From Candidatus Hydrogenedentes bacterium CG07_land_8_20_14_0_80_42_17 (GTDB lineage Bacteria > UBA8481): a stretch of 23,227 bases of DNA. Below are positions 1 to 8,316 of this stretch, piece by piece. The stretch lies in the NCBI GenBank assembly GCA_002780065.1, contig PEWQ01000100.1, positions 1 to 23,227 of the forward strand, given 5' to 3'. Made by a program: the position numbers and the translations under genes. The notes under the pieces are model-generated. The model made no database searches and was not told where the DNA came from. It worked only from the letters and a program-made list of their open reading frames with translations. Each line of letters begins with the position of its first letter. Positions within the stretch are counted from its first letter, which is position 1.

Positions 1-1
1 T

Positions 2-73
2 ACAGAAAAACTAGAAAAGATGACAGGCAGGATATTAAAACCACAGAAACCGGGAAGGAATAAAACTAAATAA
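2..73 (+). CDS. possible 3' end of an upstream gene (partial)
   Basis: The first bases of the window are open in two plus-strand frames. One reads from base 2 to a TAA ending at 73 and gives a lysine-rich tail ending PGRNKTK. The other reads from base 1 to a TAA ending at 63 and ends ETGKE. Either could be the C-terminus of a gene that starts outside the window. A hairpin with a T-run follows at 114-142, as expected after the end of a gene. The stretch is too short to recognise a family or to choose the frame with confidence. Confidence 0.3.
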   Translation, partial: TEKLEKMTGRILKPQKPGRNKTK

Positions 74-101
74 GTAATGTGTCCCCGTATTTAAACTTAT
101 T
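69..101. repeat. short inverted repeat around an AATGTGTCCCC motif
   Basis: AATAAGT at 69-75 pairs with ACTTATT at 95-101, leaving a 19-base loop that holds AATGTGTCCCCG. From memory, similar GGGGACACATT motifs recur next to REP-associated (Y1) transposases in many environmental genomes. No transposase is present here, so this may be a stray copy or a relic. The link is recalled, not demonstrated. Confidence 0.35.
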
Positions 102-113
102 CTTCGGAGGAGT

Positions 114-142
114 AAGGGTTTGAAACTCCAACCTTTTTTTTT
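114..142 (+). terminator. candidate intrinsic terminator of the upstream gene
   Basis: AAGGGTT (114-120) pairs with AACCTT (130-135) with one bulged G, leaving a 9-base loop. The 3' arm runs straight into nine T residues (134-142). This is the form of a Rho-independent terminator on the plus strand. It would separate an upstream gene from the lysC promoter that follows. Confidence 0.5.
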
Positions 143-143
143 C

Positions 144-172
144 TTGATTATTTTTATCCAAAACTTTATGAT
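144..172 (+). promoter_or_regulatory. lysC promoter placed for leaderless transcription
   Basis: TTGATT at 144-149 and TATGAT at 167-172 are separated by exactly 17 bases and resemble a sigma-70 promoter (4/6 and 5/6 consensus matches). The -10 hexamer ends only six bases before the lysC ATG at 179. Transcription would therefore begin at or next to the A of the start codon. No Shine-Dalgarno lies in between. Confidence 0.5.
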
Positions 173-178
173 TAGCGC

Positions 179-1420
179 ATGTTATATGTTCAGAAATATG
201 GCGGTTCTTCCGTCGGAAATATTGATAGAATTCAAAATGTGGCTCGCAGAGTTGCAAAGACTTTAGCGGACGGCAATCAGGCCGTTGTTGTTGTATCAGC
301 AATGGGAGATACGACTGATGAACTTATAGAGCTCATTCATAAAATTACTCAAAAGCCTCCGGATCGTGAATATGACGTTCTGCTTTCGACCGGCGAGGTT
401 GTTTCATCTGCTCTGCTTGCAACTGCGCTGGGTGAACTCGGACACAAAGCAGTATCGATGACAGGAGCTCAAATCGGAATTCGCACCGATGGAGTTTACA
501 CAAAAGCCAAGATTGTCGAGATCAGCGCGGAACGGATTCGCAAAGAGCTGGATGCCGGCAATGCTGTCACTGTTGCGGGATTTCAAGGCATCAATGAGCA
601 CGGCGATATTACTACGCTGGGCCGCGGCGGATCAGACACCACGGCGGTTGCGCTCGCCGCGGCATTGCACGCAGATGTCTGCGAAATTTACACCGATGTC
701 GATGGAATATATACGGCAGACCCCAGAGTAGTTCCTGCGGCTCGGAAACTTCCGGCAATTGTTTACGACGAGATGCTTGAGATGGCAACTGCTGGAGCGC
801 GTGTGATGCAATCGCGTTCGATAGAGTTTGGAGCGAAATTCGGCGTTAGAATTCATGTAAGATCGTCTTTCAATGAAGGAGAGGGAACAATGATTCAAGG
901 TTCAGTAGAAGGCTTGCTCGATGGGACTGGCATGGAGAAGGTGTTGATTCGCGGAGTTGCGCATGATACCGAAGAGGCGAAGATTACTGTCGAGGATGTT
1001 CCAGATCAGCCCGGTGTTGCGGCGGAGATATTCGGAGCGCTCAGCGATCGCCGAATTAATGTCGATGTGATTGTTCAGTCTGCGACGGTGAAGGACAAGA
1101 ACGATATTTCATTTACGGTCGGCAGAGCTGATCTTTCAAGAGCTTTGGAAATTGTAGAAACTGCGGTAAAAAAGTTAGGTGGTGGAGCTATCAGATCGGA
1201 CGATACTATCGGAAAGGTTTCTATTGTCGGAGTAGCTATGGCTCAGCACCCCGGCGTCGCCGCGACTATGTTCAGAACTCTTTCTTCAAACGGAATCAAT
1301 ATTCAGATGATTTCAACTTCAGAGATAAGAATTTCAGTCATCATTAACAGAGATAAAGTTCCAGAAGCAACTCGCGCTCTTCACAAAGCATTCGGGCTGG
1401 ATGCTCCGAGCGCTTCATAA
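179..1420 (+). CDS. lysC: aspartate kinase
   Basis: Aspartokinase phosphorylates L-aspartate with ATP, the first step toward lysine, threonine and methionine, in the cytoplasm. The 413-residue product begins with the canonical kinase signature KYGGSSVGN at residues 6-14. It carries the GRGGSDTTAVALAAAL nucleotide-binding segment near 150-166 and ends in two ACT regulatory domains from about 255 onward, which normally bind lysine and/or threonine. Length matches single-chain bacterial aspartokinases. The start is fixed: an in-frame TAG sits at 173-175 and the signature follows at once. There is no Shine-Dalgarno, and a promoter -10 lies six bases upstream, so the mRNA may be leaderless. A strong internal Shine-Dalgarno precedes Met238. 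cimA follows within a few tens of bases. Confidence 0.96.
   Translation: MLYVQKYGGSSVGNIDRIQNVARRVAKTLADGNQAVVVVSAMGDTTDELIELIHKITQKPPDREYDVLLSTGEVVSSALLATALGELGHKAVSMTGAQIGIRTDGVYTKAKIVEISAERIRKELDAGNAVTVAGFQGINEHGDITTLGRGGSDTTAVALAAALHADVCEIYTDVDGIYTADPRVVPAARKLPAIVYDEMLEMATAGARVMQSRSIEFGAKFGVRIHVRSSFNEGEGTMIQGSVEGLLDGTGMEKVLIRGVAHDTEEAKITVEDVPDQPGVAAEIFGALSDRRINVDVIVQSATVKDKNDISFTVGRADLSRALEIVETAVKKLGGGAIRSDDTIGKVSIVGVAMAQHPGVAATMFRTLSSNGINIQMISTSEIRISVIINRDKVPEATRALHKAFGLDAPSAS
876..892 (+). promoter_or_regulatory. internal Shine-Dalgarno and in-frame ATG in lysC (possible beta-subunit start)
   Basis: AAGGAG at 876-881 is followed after 8 bases by an ATG at 890-892, in frame with lysC as codon 238. 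Translation from here would give a 176-residue protein made of the two ACT domains. Bacillus subtilis and Corynebacterium glutamicum are known to make a separate beta subunit of this kind from an internal start in the aspartokinase gene. The position and length here are very similar, but use of this start is inferred. Confidence 0.45.
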
Positions 1421-1442
1421 TTTAGAATGACTGTTTCTAAAA

Positions 1443-1459
1443 GGGGGACAACTAGTTTG
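1443..1459 (+). promoter_or_regulatory. ribosome binding site deciding a TTG start for cimA
   Basis: GGGGG at 1443-1447 lies 9 bases before a TTG at 1457-1459. The in-frame ATG at 1427 has no recognisable Shine-Dalgarno. Starting at the TTG gives an N-terminus KSVALYDTTLRDG, which matches the usual short lead before the YDTTLRDG motif in citramalate synthases. Confidence 0.6.
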
Positions 1460-3052
1460 AAATCCGTTGCGCTGTACGATACGACGCTGAGAGATGGAAC
1501 TCAGGCGGAAGGAATTGCGATTTCCGCTGACGACAAGGTTCTCATCTCTAAAAAACTGGATGAACTCGGTGTTCACTATATTGAAGGCGGATGGCCGGGC
1601 TCGAATCCCAATTCGATCGAGTTTTTCAATAACATTGCGAAAGTAAAACTTTCTTTTTCGAAAATTGCCGCATTCGGTTCGACTCGGCACGCTAAAAATA
1701 CATGCGCACACGATCCGAACATTCAGGCTCTGATCGACGTTAAAACCCCTGTTGTGACCATATTTGGAAAATCGTGGGATTTGCATGTGAGAGATGCTTT
1801 GAGAATTTCGCTCGAGCAAAACCTTGAAATGATCGAGGACACAGTGGCATACCTTAATAAAAAAGGAAAAGAGGTAATTTACGATGCCGAACACTTCTTT
1901 GATGCGTTTAAAAGAAATACCGATTACGCCGTCGCAACAATTCTAGCGGCAGAGCGCGCCGGCGCCGACTGCATCTGCCTTTGCGAAACAAACGGAGGAG
2001 CCATACCTTCTGAGGTCGGCTCAATCGTAGCTGAGGTCAAACGTCGTTTGCCGTCCGCACTGCTTGGCATTCATACTCACAACGATTCCGGTTGTGGAAT
2101 AGCGAATACTCTGGCGGCAGTAGAAAACGGCGCAACACACGTTCAGGGCACTATCAACGGGTATGGAGAACGGTGCGGAAATGCGAATCTCATTCCAATA
2201 ATTGCTAATCTCGAATTGAAACTCGGCTGCACTTGTGTCGGAGCTAAACGTTTGAAGAAACTCGGCGAGATATCGAGATATGTTGCTGAAATTGCGAATC
2301 AAGTTCCTGATGAACGAGCGCCTTACGTAGGCAGAAGCGCATTCGCTCATAAAGGCGGAATCCATGTTTCGGCAGTTGTCCGAAATTCTGAGACTTATGA
2401 GCACATATCTCCGGAGCTTGTTGGAAATGCTCGACGAGTTCTTGTCTCAGATCAGTCCGGCCGCTCTAATTTGATAGTAAAGATGAAAGAGCTTGGAATT
2501 AAGGTTGATTCCAATTCGCCTGAGCTTGGAAATGTTCTCAAGAAGATCAAAGAGATGGAGAATCACGGATACGAATTTGAAGCGGCGGAAGCGAGTTTTG
2601 TTCTTCTTGTTCAAGAGGCATTTGGAAAACTGCCTGTATATTTTGAAAATGTTTCGTGGAGAATATTAGACGAGTTTCTTGAGAACTCCGATTTCGTTCA
2701 AGCTATGGTGAAGATGAAGATCAGAGGTAAGGATTTTCACACTGCGGCTGAAGGAGACGGTCCTTTCAATGCGCTGGATAATGCAGTCAGAAAGGCGCTA
2801 CGCGAATTCTATCCGGAGATAGACAAGATGAAACTTGTGGATTACAAAGTGCGTGTTTTGAATAGTAAAGAAGCGACGGCGGATGCGGTCAGAGTTCTTA
2901 TATTTTCTTCCGACGGAAAAAATACATGGGGAACTGTCGGAGTCTCGACGAACATTCTCGAGGCGTCATGGTTTGCTTTACGAGACTCGATAGTTTATTT
3001 TTTGAGCAGAACTCATAAAAAAAGAAAAGCATCGAAAACAGCGAACGCTTAG
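1457..3052 (+). CDS. cimA: (R)-citramalate synthase
   Basis: The enzyme condenses pyruvate with acetyl-CoA to citramalate, opening the threonine-independent route to isoleucine. From the TTG start it is 531 residues. The HMGL/TIM-barrel domain begins with YDTTLRDGTQ (7-16), has GGWPGSNP near 44-51, the metal-binding HTHND at 206-210 and GTINGYGERCGNANL near 231-245. A C-terminal LeuA-type allosteric domain contains the family motif EAAEASFVLL and closes with a stretch reading WGTVGVSTNILEASWFAL. This long two-domain form and the GGWPGSN motif point to CimA rather than 2-isopropylmalate or homocitrate synthase. An alternative ATG start at 1427 adds ten residues but has no ribosome binding site. 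It lies between lysC and hisS in one tight run. Confidence 0.9.
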   Translation: MKSVALYDTTLRDGTQAEGIAISADDKVLISKKLDELGVHYIEGGWPGSNPNSIEFFNNIAKVKLSFSKIAAFGSTRHAKNTCAHDPNIQALIDVKTPVVTIFGKSWDLHVRDALRISLEQNLEMIEDTVAYLNKKGKEVIYDAEHFFDAFKRNTDYAVATILAAERAGADCICLCETNGGAIPSEVGSIVAEVKRRLPSALLGIHTHNDSGCGIANTLAAVENGATHVQGTINGYGERCGNANLIPIIANLELKLGCTCVGAKRLKKLGEISRYVAEIANQVPDERAPYVGRSAFAHKGGIHVSAVVRNSETYEHISPELVGNARRVLVSDQSGRSNLIVKMKELGIKVDSNSPELGNVLKKIKEMENHGYEFEAAEASFVLLVQEAFGKLPVYFENVSWRILDEFLENSDFVQAMVKMKIRGKDFHTAAEGDGPFNALDNAVRKALREFYPEIDKMKLVDYKVRVLNSKEATADAVRVLIFSSDGKNTWGTVGVSTNILEASWFALRDSIVYFLSRTHKKRKASKTANA

Positions 3053-3053
3053 A

Positions 3054-4379
3054 ATGGCGGAAAGATTTAATTGCCCTCGCGGGACAAGAGATTTATTTGA
3101 TTGTGACGTTTCCGTTTTTCAGGACATAGAAACTATCTGCAGATCTGTTTTTTTGCATTATGGATATCAGGAAATAAGAACTCCCATTTTTGAAAGCAGA
3201 GAGTTGTTTGAACGTTCTGTCGGAGGAGAAACCGATATTGTTTCGAAGGAGCTTTACGGCTTCGAGGATTCGAAGAGAAAGCGTTTTGCTCTGCGGCCTG
3301 AAGGCACTGCCGGAGCAGTTCGAGCTTACATCGAAAGAAACATGGCGGCAAAAGGCGGAGTGACGAAACTTTTTTATATCGGACCGATGTTCCGACACGA
3401 ACGGCCTCAGGAAGGCCGCTACCGCGAATTCTGGCAGATTGGTTGTGAACTTTTTGGAGCGAAAGGAATTGCGGCTGAAGTCGAAATGCTCGACCTCTCA
3501 ATGAAATTGCTGGAACGTTTTTCTATTCAGGCTAGTTTAAAGATTAATCATCTTGGATGCGCTGAATGCAGAGAAAAATTTAAAGCCGATCTTGTAAAAC
3601 ATTTTTCAGCGGAGAAAGAAAAACTTTGCGATAACTGCAAAACACGTTTGGTAAAGAATCCTCTGAGACTGTTAGACTGCAAGTCTCCGATTTGCGGTGA
3701 AATTATTGCCACTGCGCCGCCTATGATACTCTGTTCTGCTTGCTCCGACAATTTCGAAAGGCTTCAGAAACTTCTCACAGAATTTGGACTCGATTATGAA
3801 ATTGATAAACGTTTAGTGCGCGGACTGGATTATTATACAGGCTTGGTTTTTGAGGTCACTTCGAAAGGACTCGGCGCGCAGGACGCAGTGCTTGGCGGAG
3901 GCAGATACGATAATTTAGTAAAAGAGCTCGGCGGCTCGGACGTTCCGGCAATCGGTTTTGCGCTCGGAATGGATCGCGCGGCAAAACTTGTTAAATTTGA
4001 AAAAGAAAAATCTTCGTCGGCTCGGCCGTTTATCTATTTTATTGGAATTGGGGCGCGCGGTGAAACAGAAGCCATTCGGCTGACCGGAATTATGAGAAGA
4101 TATTATTTTGAACAGACGCATTCGATGAGCACAAGACCGGAATGGATTGAGTCGTCTTTGAATACTAAATCATTGAAGGCGCATCTCAGAGATGCAGACA
4201 GGCTTGAATCTTCTTATGTAGTTATTGTAGGCGAAGATGAAATTGCGAAGGAAAGTTTAATAATTCGAGAAATGGCTGGCGGCAATCAGATAGATGTGCC
4301 GACGAATTTGAGCGATTCCAGTAAAATAGTTTTTGATATAACATCAGCGATAAGACGACTGATAGAAGATAGAAGATAG
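3054..4379 (+). CDS. hisS: histidine-tRNA ligase
   Basis: This class II synthetase charges tRNA-His. The 441-residue protein opens with CPRGTRDLF, has motif 2 near 107-128 ([21 protein letters not shown]), the histidine-specific RGLDYYTG at 256-263 and motif 3 with [14 protein letters not shown] and GFALGMDR (281-308). A C-terminal anticodon-binding domain follows. The insertion domain between motifs 2 and 3 carries eight cysteines in four close pairs (169/172, 192/195, 209/214, 227/230), a pattern also seen in other bacterial HisRS and possibly metal-binding. It starts one base after the cimA stop and has no obvious Shine-Dalgarno, so it probably depends on translation of cimA. aspS follows directly, a frequent hisS-aspS pairing. 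Confidence 0.97.
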   Translation: MAERFNCPRGTRDLFDCDVSVFQDIETICRSVFLHYGYQEIRTPIFESRELFERSVGGETDIVSKELYGFEDSKRKRFALRPEGTAGAVRAYIERNMAAKGGVTKLFYIGPMFRHERPQEGRYREFWQIGCELFGAKGIAAEVEMLDLSMKLLERFSIQASLKINHLGCAECREKFKADLVKHFSAEKEKLCDNCKTRLVKNPLRLLDCKSPICGEIIATAPPMILCSACSDNFERLQKLLTEFGLDYEIDKRLVRGLDYYTGLVFEVTSKGLGAQDAVLGGGRYDNLVKELGGSDVPAIGFALGMDRAAKLVKFEKEKSSSARPFIYFIGIGARGETEAIRLTGIMRRYYFEQTHSMSTRPEWIESSLNTKSLKAHLRDADRLESSYVVIVGEDEIAKESLIIREMAGGNQIDVPTNLSDSSKIVFDITSAIRRLIEDRR

Positions 4380-4382
4380 GAG
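4378..4382 (+). promoter_or_regulatory. aspS ribosome binding site overlapping the hisS stop
   Basis: AGGAG at 4378-4382 overlaps the hisS TAG (4377-4379) and sits 7 bases before the aspS ATG at 4390. This supports that start and suggests translational coupling of the two synthetases. Confidence 0.6.
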
Positions 4383-4389
4383 TGAGAAT

Positions 4390-6171
4390 ATGTCGATGAA
4401 ATTTGTGCCGGCAGGAACATTGAGAATATCGAATGAAGGCGAAGAGGTGACTGTAAGAGGCTGGGCCGCTACTTGCAGAGATCACGGCGGTTTAATATTC
4501 ATCGATCTCAGAGATAGAACAGGCATTGTACAGATCGTTTCTGACCCATCGCGGTCAGGCAAAGAGGTTCACGAAACTGCGGGAAAGATGCACAGCGAAT
4601 ATACACTGCGGGTTCACGGAACAGTCAGAAAGCGTTCATCTGAAACAGTCAATTCAAAGATGCCGACCGGTGATATCGAAATTCTAGCGGATGAAATCGA
4701 GATTCTATCCGTTTCGAAACCGGTTCCGTTTGAAATATCCGACGAGTCTTCGGCATCAGAAGAGATAAGATTGAAATACAGGTATCTGGATATTCGCAGG
4801 CCTTCAATGCTGGCGAATTTAAGACTGCGTCATGAAATATACCGCGCGACGCGTTCAACTCTGGATAGACTCGGCTTCATCGAAGTGGAAACTCCGATGC
4901 TCTGCCGTTCGACTCCGGAAGGCGCCCGCGACTATCTGGTGCCTTCGCGTGTTCAGCCCGGAAAATTCTTTGCGCTTCCTCAATCGCCTCAGCTATACAA
5001 ACAGATACTCATGATTTCAGGGCTTGAACGCTATTATCAAATCGTGAAATGTTTTCGCGATGAGGATCTCCGCGCCGATCGCCAGCCTGAATTTACGCAG
5101 ATCGATATCGAGATGTCTTTCATTGATGAAGATGACATCTTTGAAATGTGCGAGGAATTGCTCTCGGCGATATTTAAAACAGCGAATATAGAATTGCCGC
5201 GTCCGTTTCAGCGCATGAAGTATGAAGAGGCTATGCGACGATTCGGCTCGGATAAGCCGGATCTTCGGTTTGGACTTGAACTTGTAGATATAACTGATCT
5301 CGCTTCAGAATCTAATTTTCAAGTATTTAAGAATATTGCAGGAAAGGGCGGACTTGTTTCGGGAATCAGAATTCCAGGAGGCGGTGATCTTTCCAGAAAA
5401 GATATCGACGATTTAACTTTGTATGCAAGTCGATTCGGAGCTAAGGGCTTGGCGTATTTTCATGCGCGTAATGGTTCTCTGGAATCGAATATCGCGAAAT
5501 ATTTCGATGCTTCGCTTCTTTCAAAAATCAGAGAGCGGTTCAAAGCCGAGGATGGAGATCTTGTAGTTCTTGTAGCGGATAAAGTTAACACTGCTCGAAA
5601 TGCACTCGGTGAATTGAGAAAAAAGATTGCGGCTCAGAGAAACATGATTGAGCCCGGCTACAGATTTTTGTGGGTGACCGACTTTCCGCTTTTTGAGTAT
5701 GACTCTGAGGAGAAGAGGTGGGTTGCGATACATCATCCTTTCACATCGCCGAAGCCGGAATACTGGCAGACCTTCGATAAAGACCCGGGTTCTGTAGTTG
5801 CGAGAGCGTATGACTGCGTTCTGAACGGAACTGAGATCGGAGGCGGTTCGATTCGTATTCATAGAATGGACATTCAGGAGCGAGTCTTCAAACTGCTCGG
5901 AATCGGCAAGGACGAGGCGCAAGAAAAATTCGGATTTCTTTTGGACGCTTTAGAATTCGGAGCTCCGCCTCACGGCGGAATCGCCTTTGGGCTCGACAGA
6001 CTTGCAATGATTCTCACGGGCAGTAAATCGATCCGCGATGTAATCGCTTTTCCTAAGACTCAAAATGCAACTTGTCCTCTCACTTCTGCTCCGGGATTGG
6101 TCTCTCCACTTCAGATGAAGGAACTGAATCTCATTTCAACTGCAAAGGAATTGAATGAGAAAAAGGATTGA
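4390..6171 (+). CDS. aspS: aspartate-tRNA ligase
   Basis: This class II synthetase charges tRNA-Asp, or both tRNA-Asp and tRNA-Asn if it is the non-discriminating type. The sequence does not let me decide which. The 593-residue protein has the bacterial architecture: an N-terminal OB-fold anticodon domain (about 1-110), motif 1 around [10 protein letters not shown], motif 2 with [16 protein letters not shown], an inserted GAD-type domain in the middle, and motif 3 with [13 protein letters not shown]. The bacterial signature [11 protein letters not shown] follows near the end. Length is normal for the bacterial form. A clear Shine-Dalgarno precedes the ATG. The next gene starts 6 bases after its stop. 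Confidence 0.97.
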   Translation: MSMKFVPAGTLRISNEGEEVTVRGWAATCRDHGGLIFIDLRDRTGIVQIVSDPSRSGKEVHETAGKMHSEYTLRVHGTVRKRSSETVNSKMPTGDIEILADEIEILSVSKPVPFEISDESSASEEIRLKYRYLDIRRPSMLANLRLRHEIYRATRSTLDRLGFIEVETPMLCRSTPEGARDYLVPSRVQPGKFFALPQSPQLYKQILMISGLERYYQIVKCFRDEDLRADRQPEFTQIDIEMSFIDEDDIFEMCEELLSAIFKTANIELPRPFQRMKYEEAMRRFGSDKPDLRFGLELVDITDLASESNFQVFKNIAGKGGLVSGIRIPGGGDLSRKDIDDLTLYASRFGAKGLAYFHARNGSLESNIAKYFDASLLSKIRERFKAEDGDLVVLVADKVNTARNALGELRKKIAAQRNMIEPGYRFLWVTDFPLFEYDSEEKRWVAIHHPFTSPKPEYWQTFDKDPGSVVARAYDCVLNGTEIGGGSIRIHRMDIQERVFKLLGIGKDEAQEKFGFLLDALEFGAPPHGGIAFGLDRLAMILTGSKSIRDVIAFPKTQNATCPLTSAPGLVSPLQMKELNLISTAKELNEKKD

Positions 6172-6177
6172 TTCTGA

Positions 6178-8316
6178 GTGATATCTTTTTCTAGACGAAA
6201 TAAAATTGCTAATAAGTCGGCTCTTGAAAAGTCGTCTGCTTTAAAACCTGTAAGATACGACAGACGTTTCGTATTTTTTCTTCTTTTAGCTTCTCTAGTT
6301 TTGATTCTTTCACATTCAGTTCTGGAAAACCGTTTCGAGCCTGCAGTAGGCGTAGTAATCGAGAAAGATATATATGTTCCGAAAGAGTTTGTTTATACTG
6401 ACGAATATAATGCCCGTCTGAAGTGGGAGGAAGAATTTAAAAAAATTCCTGAGCCTTTTAGATATTCTGATGCGGGATTTTCAGCCTCGACAGATAAACT
6501 TTTGAGATATTTTTCGAACAATGCTGAAGATTCGCAATTTGCGGATTTGATCATTACTAATCCGGCAAAAAGAACTCATGCTCAGAAACAAGTTAAGGAA
6601 CTGATCGATAAAGCTAGAAAGACAGGACTGCTTGAAAAGACTTATTCAGAAGATGAAAAAGTAAGAATAATCGATCGAACAGGAATTGAGAGAATAGTAT
6701 CTTCTAGTGAATTGATGCAACCAGGAAACTGGGAACAGTATTTTACTGATTTGGATCAAGATGAATCGGCTCGAATTTCAGGACTGCTCGATAAATTTCT
6801 TTCTCCAACTTTGAAGTATGACGAGTCGCGTGCGATAAAAGAGTTTGACAGAATTAAGGCTGATAATCTTCCGGAAAAAATAACTTTTCATACTGAAGAA
6901 CCGATTATTTTGGCAGGACAGGAACTTAGCGAACGGCACGTTGAGATTTTGAAACAGCTGGAACAATATCTCGAAAAACGTAACTTTCTAATGCTGGCCG
7001 CTCTTCTAGGATTTGTAATGCTGACCGTTGTCTTCGGCGTATTATACATGAAGAAATTTCTGCCGTTTATTTACGACAATGTCAGAGATGTCGCCGCGAT
7101 TGCTTTTGCGTTCGGCTCAATAGTTTTCATCTGTTACATAGTTCAGATTGTGGCTGTGAAGGTAGAAATAGGATCGCTGAAATTTACTAACGCTGTTCTG
7201 CCTGTTGCGGCTCTGGCTCTAACGCTTTCTTTGATAATAAACGCCAGAATATCGATTGTCTTTTCAGTCTTGGCTTCAATACTAATTTCGATCATACTTG
7301 CTTCTCGAAGCGCTCTCATGGCGGCATTCATCTTCGGAAGTTTGACCGGCGTTTTGAACGGAGTTTCAGTCAGAAGAAGATCGGAACTTTTTATGAGCGG
7401 AGTCTGGATCGCAATTGTTGAGGCTATTGTGATTTGCCTGGTTGGGATACTTCACGGAGAACCTTTCGACGCATTAAGAGCAGATCTCATTTCGGTTATT
7501 GTATCAGGACTCTTGTGCGCATCGATTGCTCAAGTGCTGTTACTGCCGTTGGAAATGATTTCACATCGAGTTTCAAATTTTACTCTACTGGAACTTTCGG
7601 ATCTTAATCATCCTCTGCTTCAGCAGCTTTTGAGAAAGGCGCCGGGCACATTTCAGCATTCTCAACATCTTGCGCTTCTTGCTCAATCTGCGGCGAAAGC
7701 AATCGGAGCAAACTCTCTTTTGGCAAGAATAGGAGCATACTTTCATGACATCGGAAAGATGGATAAGCCGGAATACTTTACGGAAAACCAGTCTTCCAAT
7801 GAAAATCCTCACGACAAATTGAAGCCGAGTCTTTCAGCGGCTGTGATACGGAATCATGTTCTCGACGGAGTCGGACTTGCAGAAGCCGCGCGCGTGCCGA
7901 GTGCTGTAATCGATTTTATATGGCAACATCACGGAACAGGATTGATAAGCGTATTTTACCGCAGAGCGCTTGAACTTTCGGGAGAGGATGAGAATGTAAA
8001 CCGGCTCGATTATCAATATCCCGGTCCTAAACCTCAAACTCCTGAAACAGGAATTTTAATGCTTGCAGATTCTGTGGAAGCGGCAATGAGATCTATTAAT
8101 TCTCCTTCTGCGAATAAGATCGAGCGAATGGTAAAAAAGATTATTGCCGATGTTTTTGAAAGCGGACAGCTCGATGAATGCGAGTTAACTCTGAAAGATC
8201 TTACGATGATTGCGGATGACTTTACGAGAACGCTTTGCGCGATGTATCACACAAGGCGTGTTGTATATCCGGAAGCCAACGAGATTTTAGAGGCTGAGAA
8301 GAAGAAACAGGAATGA
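6178..8316 (+). CDS. pgpH: PgpH-type membrane HD-domain phosphohydrolase (c-di-AMP phosphodiesterase family)
   Basis: The 712-residue membrane protein belongs to the 7TMR-HDED family, whose studied members (PgpH of Listeria) hydrolyse cyclic di-AMP. It has one N-terminal membrane segment (about 30-50), a large extracytoplasmic domain, seven membrane helices (about 265-475), and a cytoplasmic HD domain. The metal-binding residues are visible: HSQHLALL, then YFHDIGKMDKPEYF (His-Asp near 523-524) and WQHHGTG near 582. The family tail LADSVEAAMRS and QLDECELTLKDL follows. The GTG start at 6178 is supported by AAGGA ten bases upstream. It overlaps ybeY by ATGA, a common pgpH-ybeY arrangement, but the usual phoH neighbour is absent. 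The substrate is assigned by family only. Confidence 0.88.
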   Translation: MISFSRRNKIANKSALEKSSALKPVRYDRRFVFFLLLASLVLILSHSVLENRFEPAVGVVIEKDIYVPKEFVYTDEYNARLKWEEEFKKIPEPFRYSDAGFSASTDKLLRYFSNNAEDSQFADLIITNPAKRTHAQKQVKELIDKARKTGLLEKTYSEDEKVRIIDRTGIERIVSSSELMQPGNWEQYFTDLDQDESARISGLLDKFLSPTLKYDESRAIKEFDRIKADNLPEKITFHTEEPIILAGQELSERHVEILKQLEQYLEKRNFLMLAALLGFVMLTVVFGVLYMKKFLPFIYDNVRDVAAIAFAFGSIVFICYIVQIVAVKVEIGSLKFTNAVLPVAALALTLSLIINARISIVFSVLASILISIILASRSALMAAFIFGSLTGVLNGVSVRRRSELFMSGVWIAIVEAIVICLVGILHGEPFDALRADLISVIVSGLLCASIAQVLLLPLEMISHRVSNFTLLELSDLNHPLLQQLLRKAPGTFQHSQHLALLAQSAAKAIGANSLLARIGAYFHDIGKMDKPEYFTENQSSNENPHDKLKPSLSAAVIRNHVLDGVGLAEAARVPSAVIDFIWQHHGTGLISVFYRRALELSGEDENVNRLDYQYPGPKPQTPETGILMLADSVEAAMRSINSPSANKIERMVKKIIADVFESGQLDECELTLKDLTMIADDFTRTLCAMYHTRRVVYPEANEILEAEKKKQE

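Noticed and set aside
64-178. Lysine riboswitch or attenuator ahead of lysC
   Set aside because: The non-coding stretch is too short for an L box, shows none of its helices, and the likely promoter lies directly on the start codon.
1415-1894. 159-codon open frame on the minus strand inside cimA
   Set aside because: It overlaps a gene with full family motifs and reads as a low-complexity shadow with no ribosome binding site or recognisable domain.
5521-5922. 133-codon open frame on the minus strand inside aspS
   Set aside because: It is antisense to conserved synthetase sequence, with no family features of its own.
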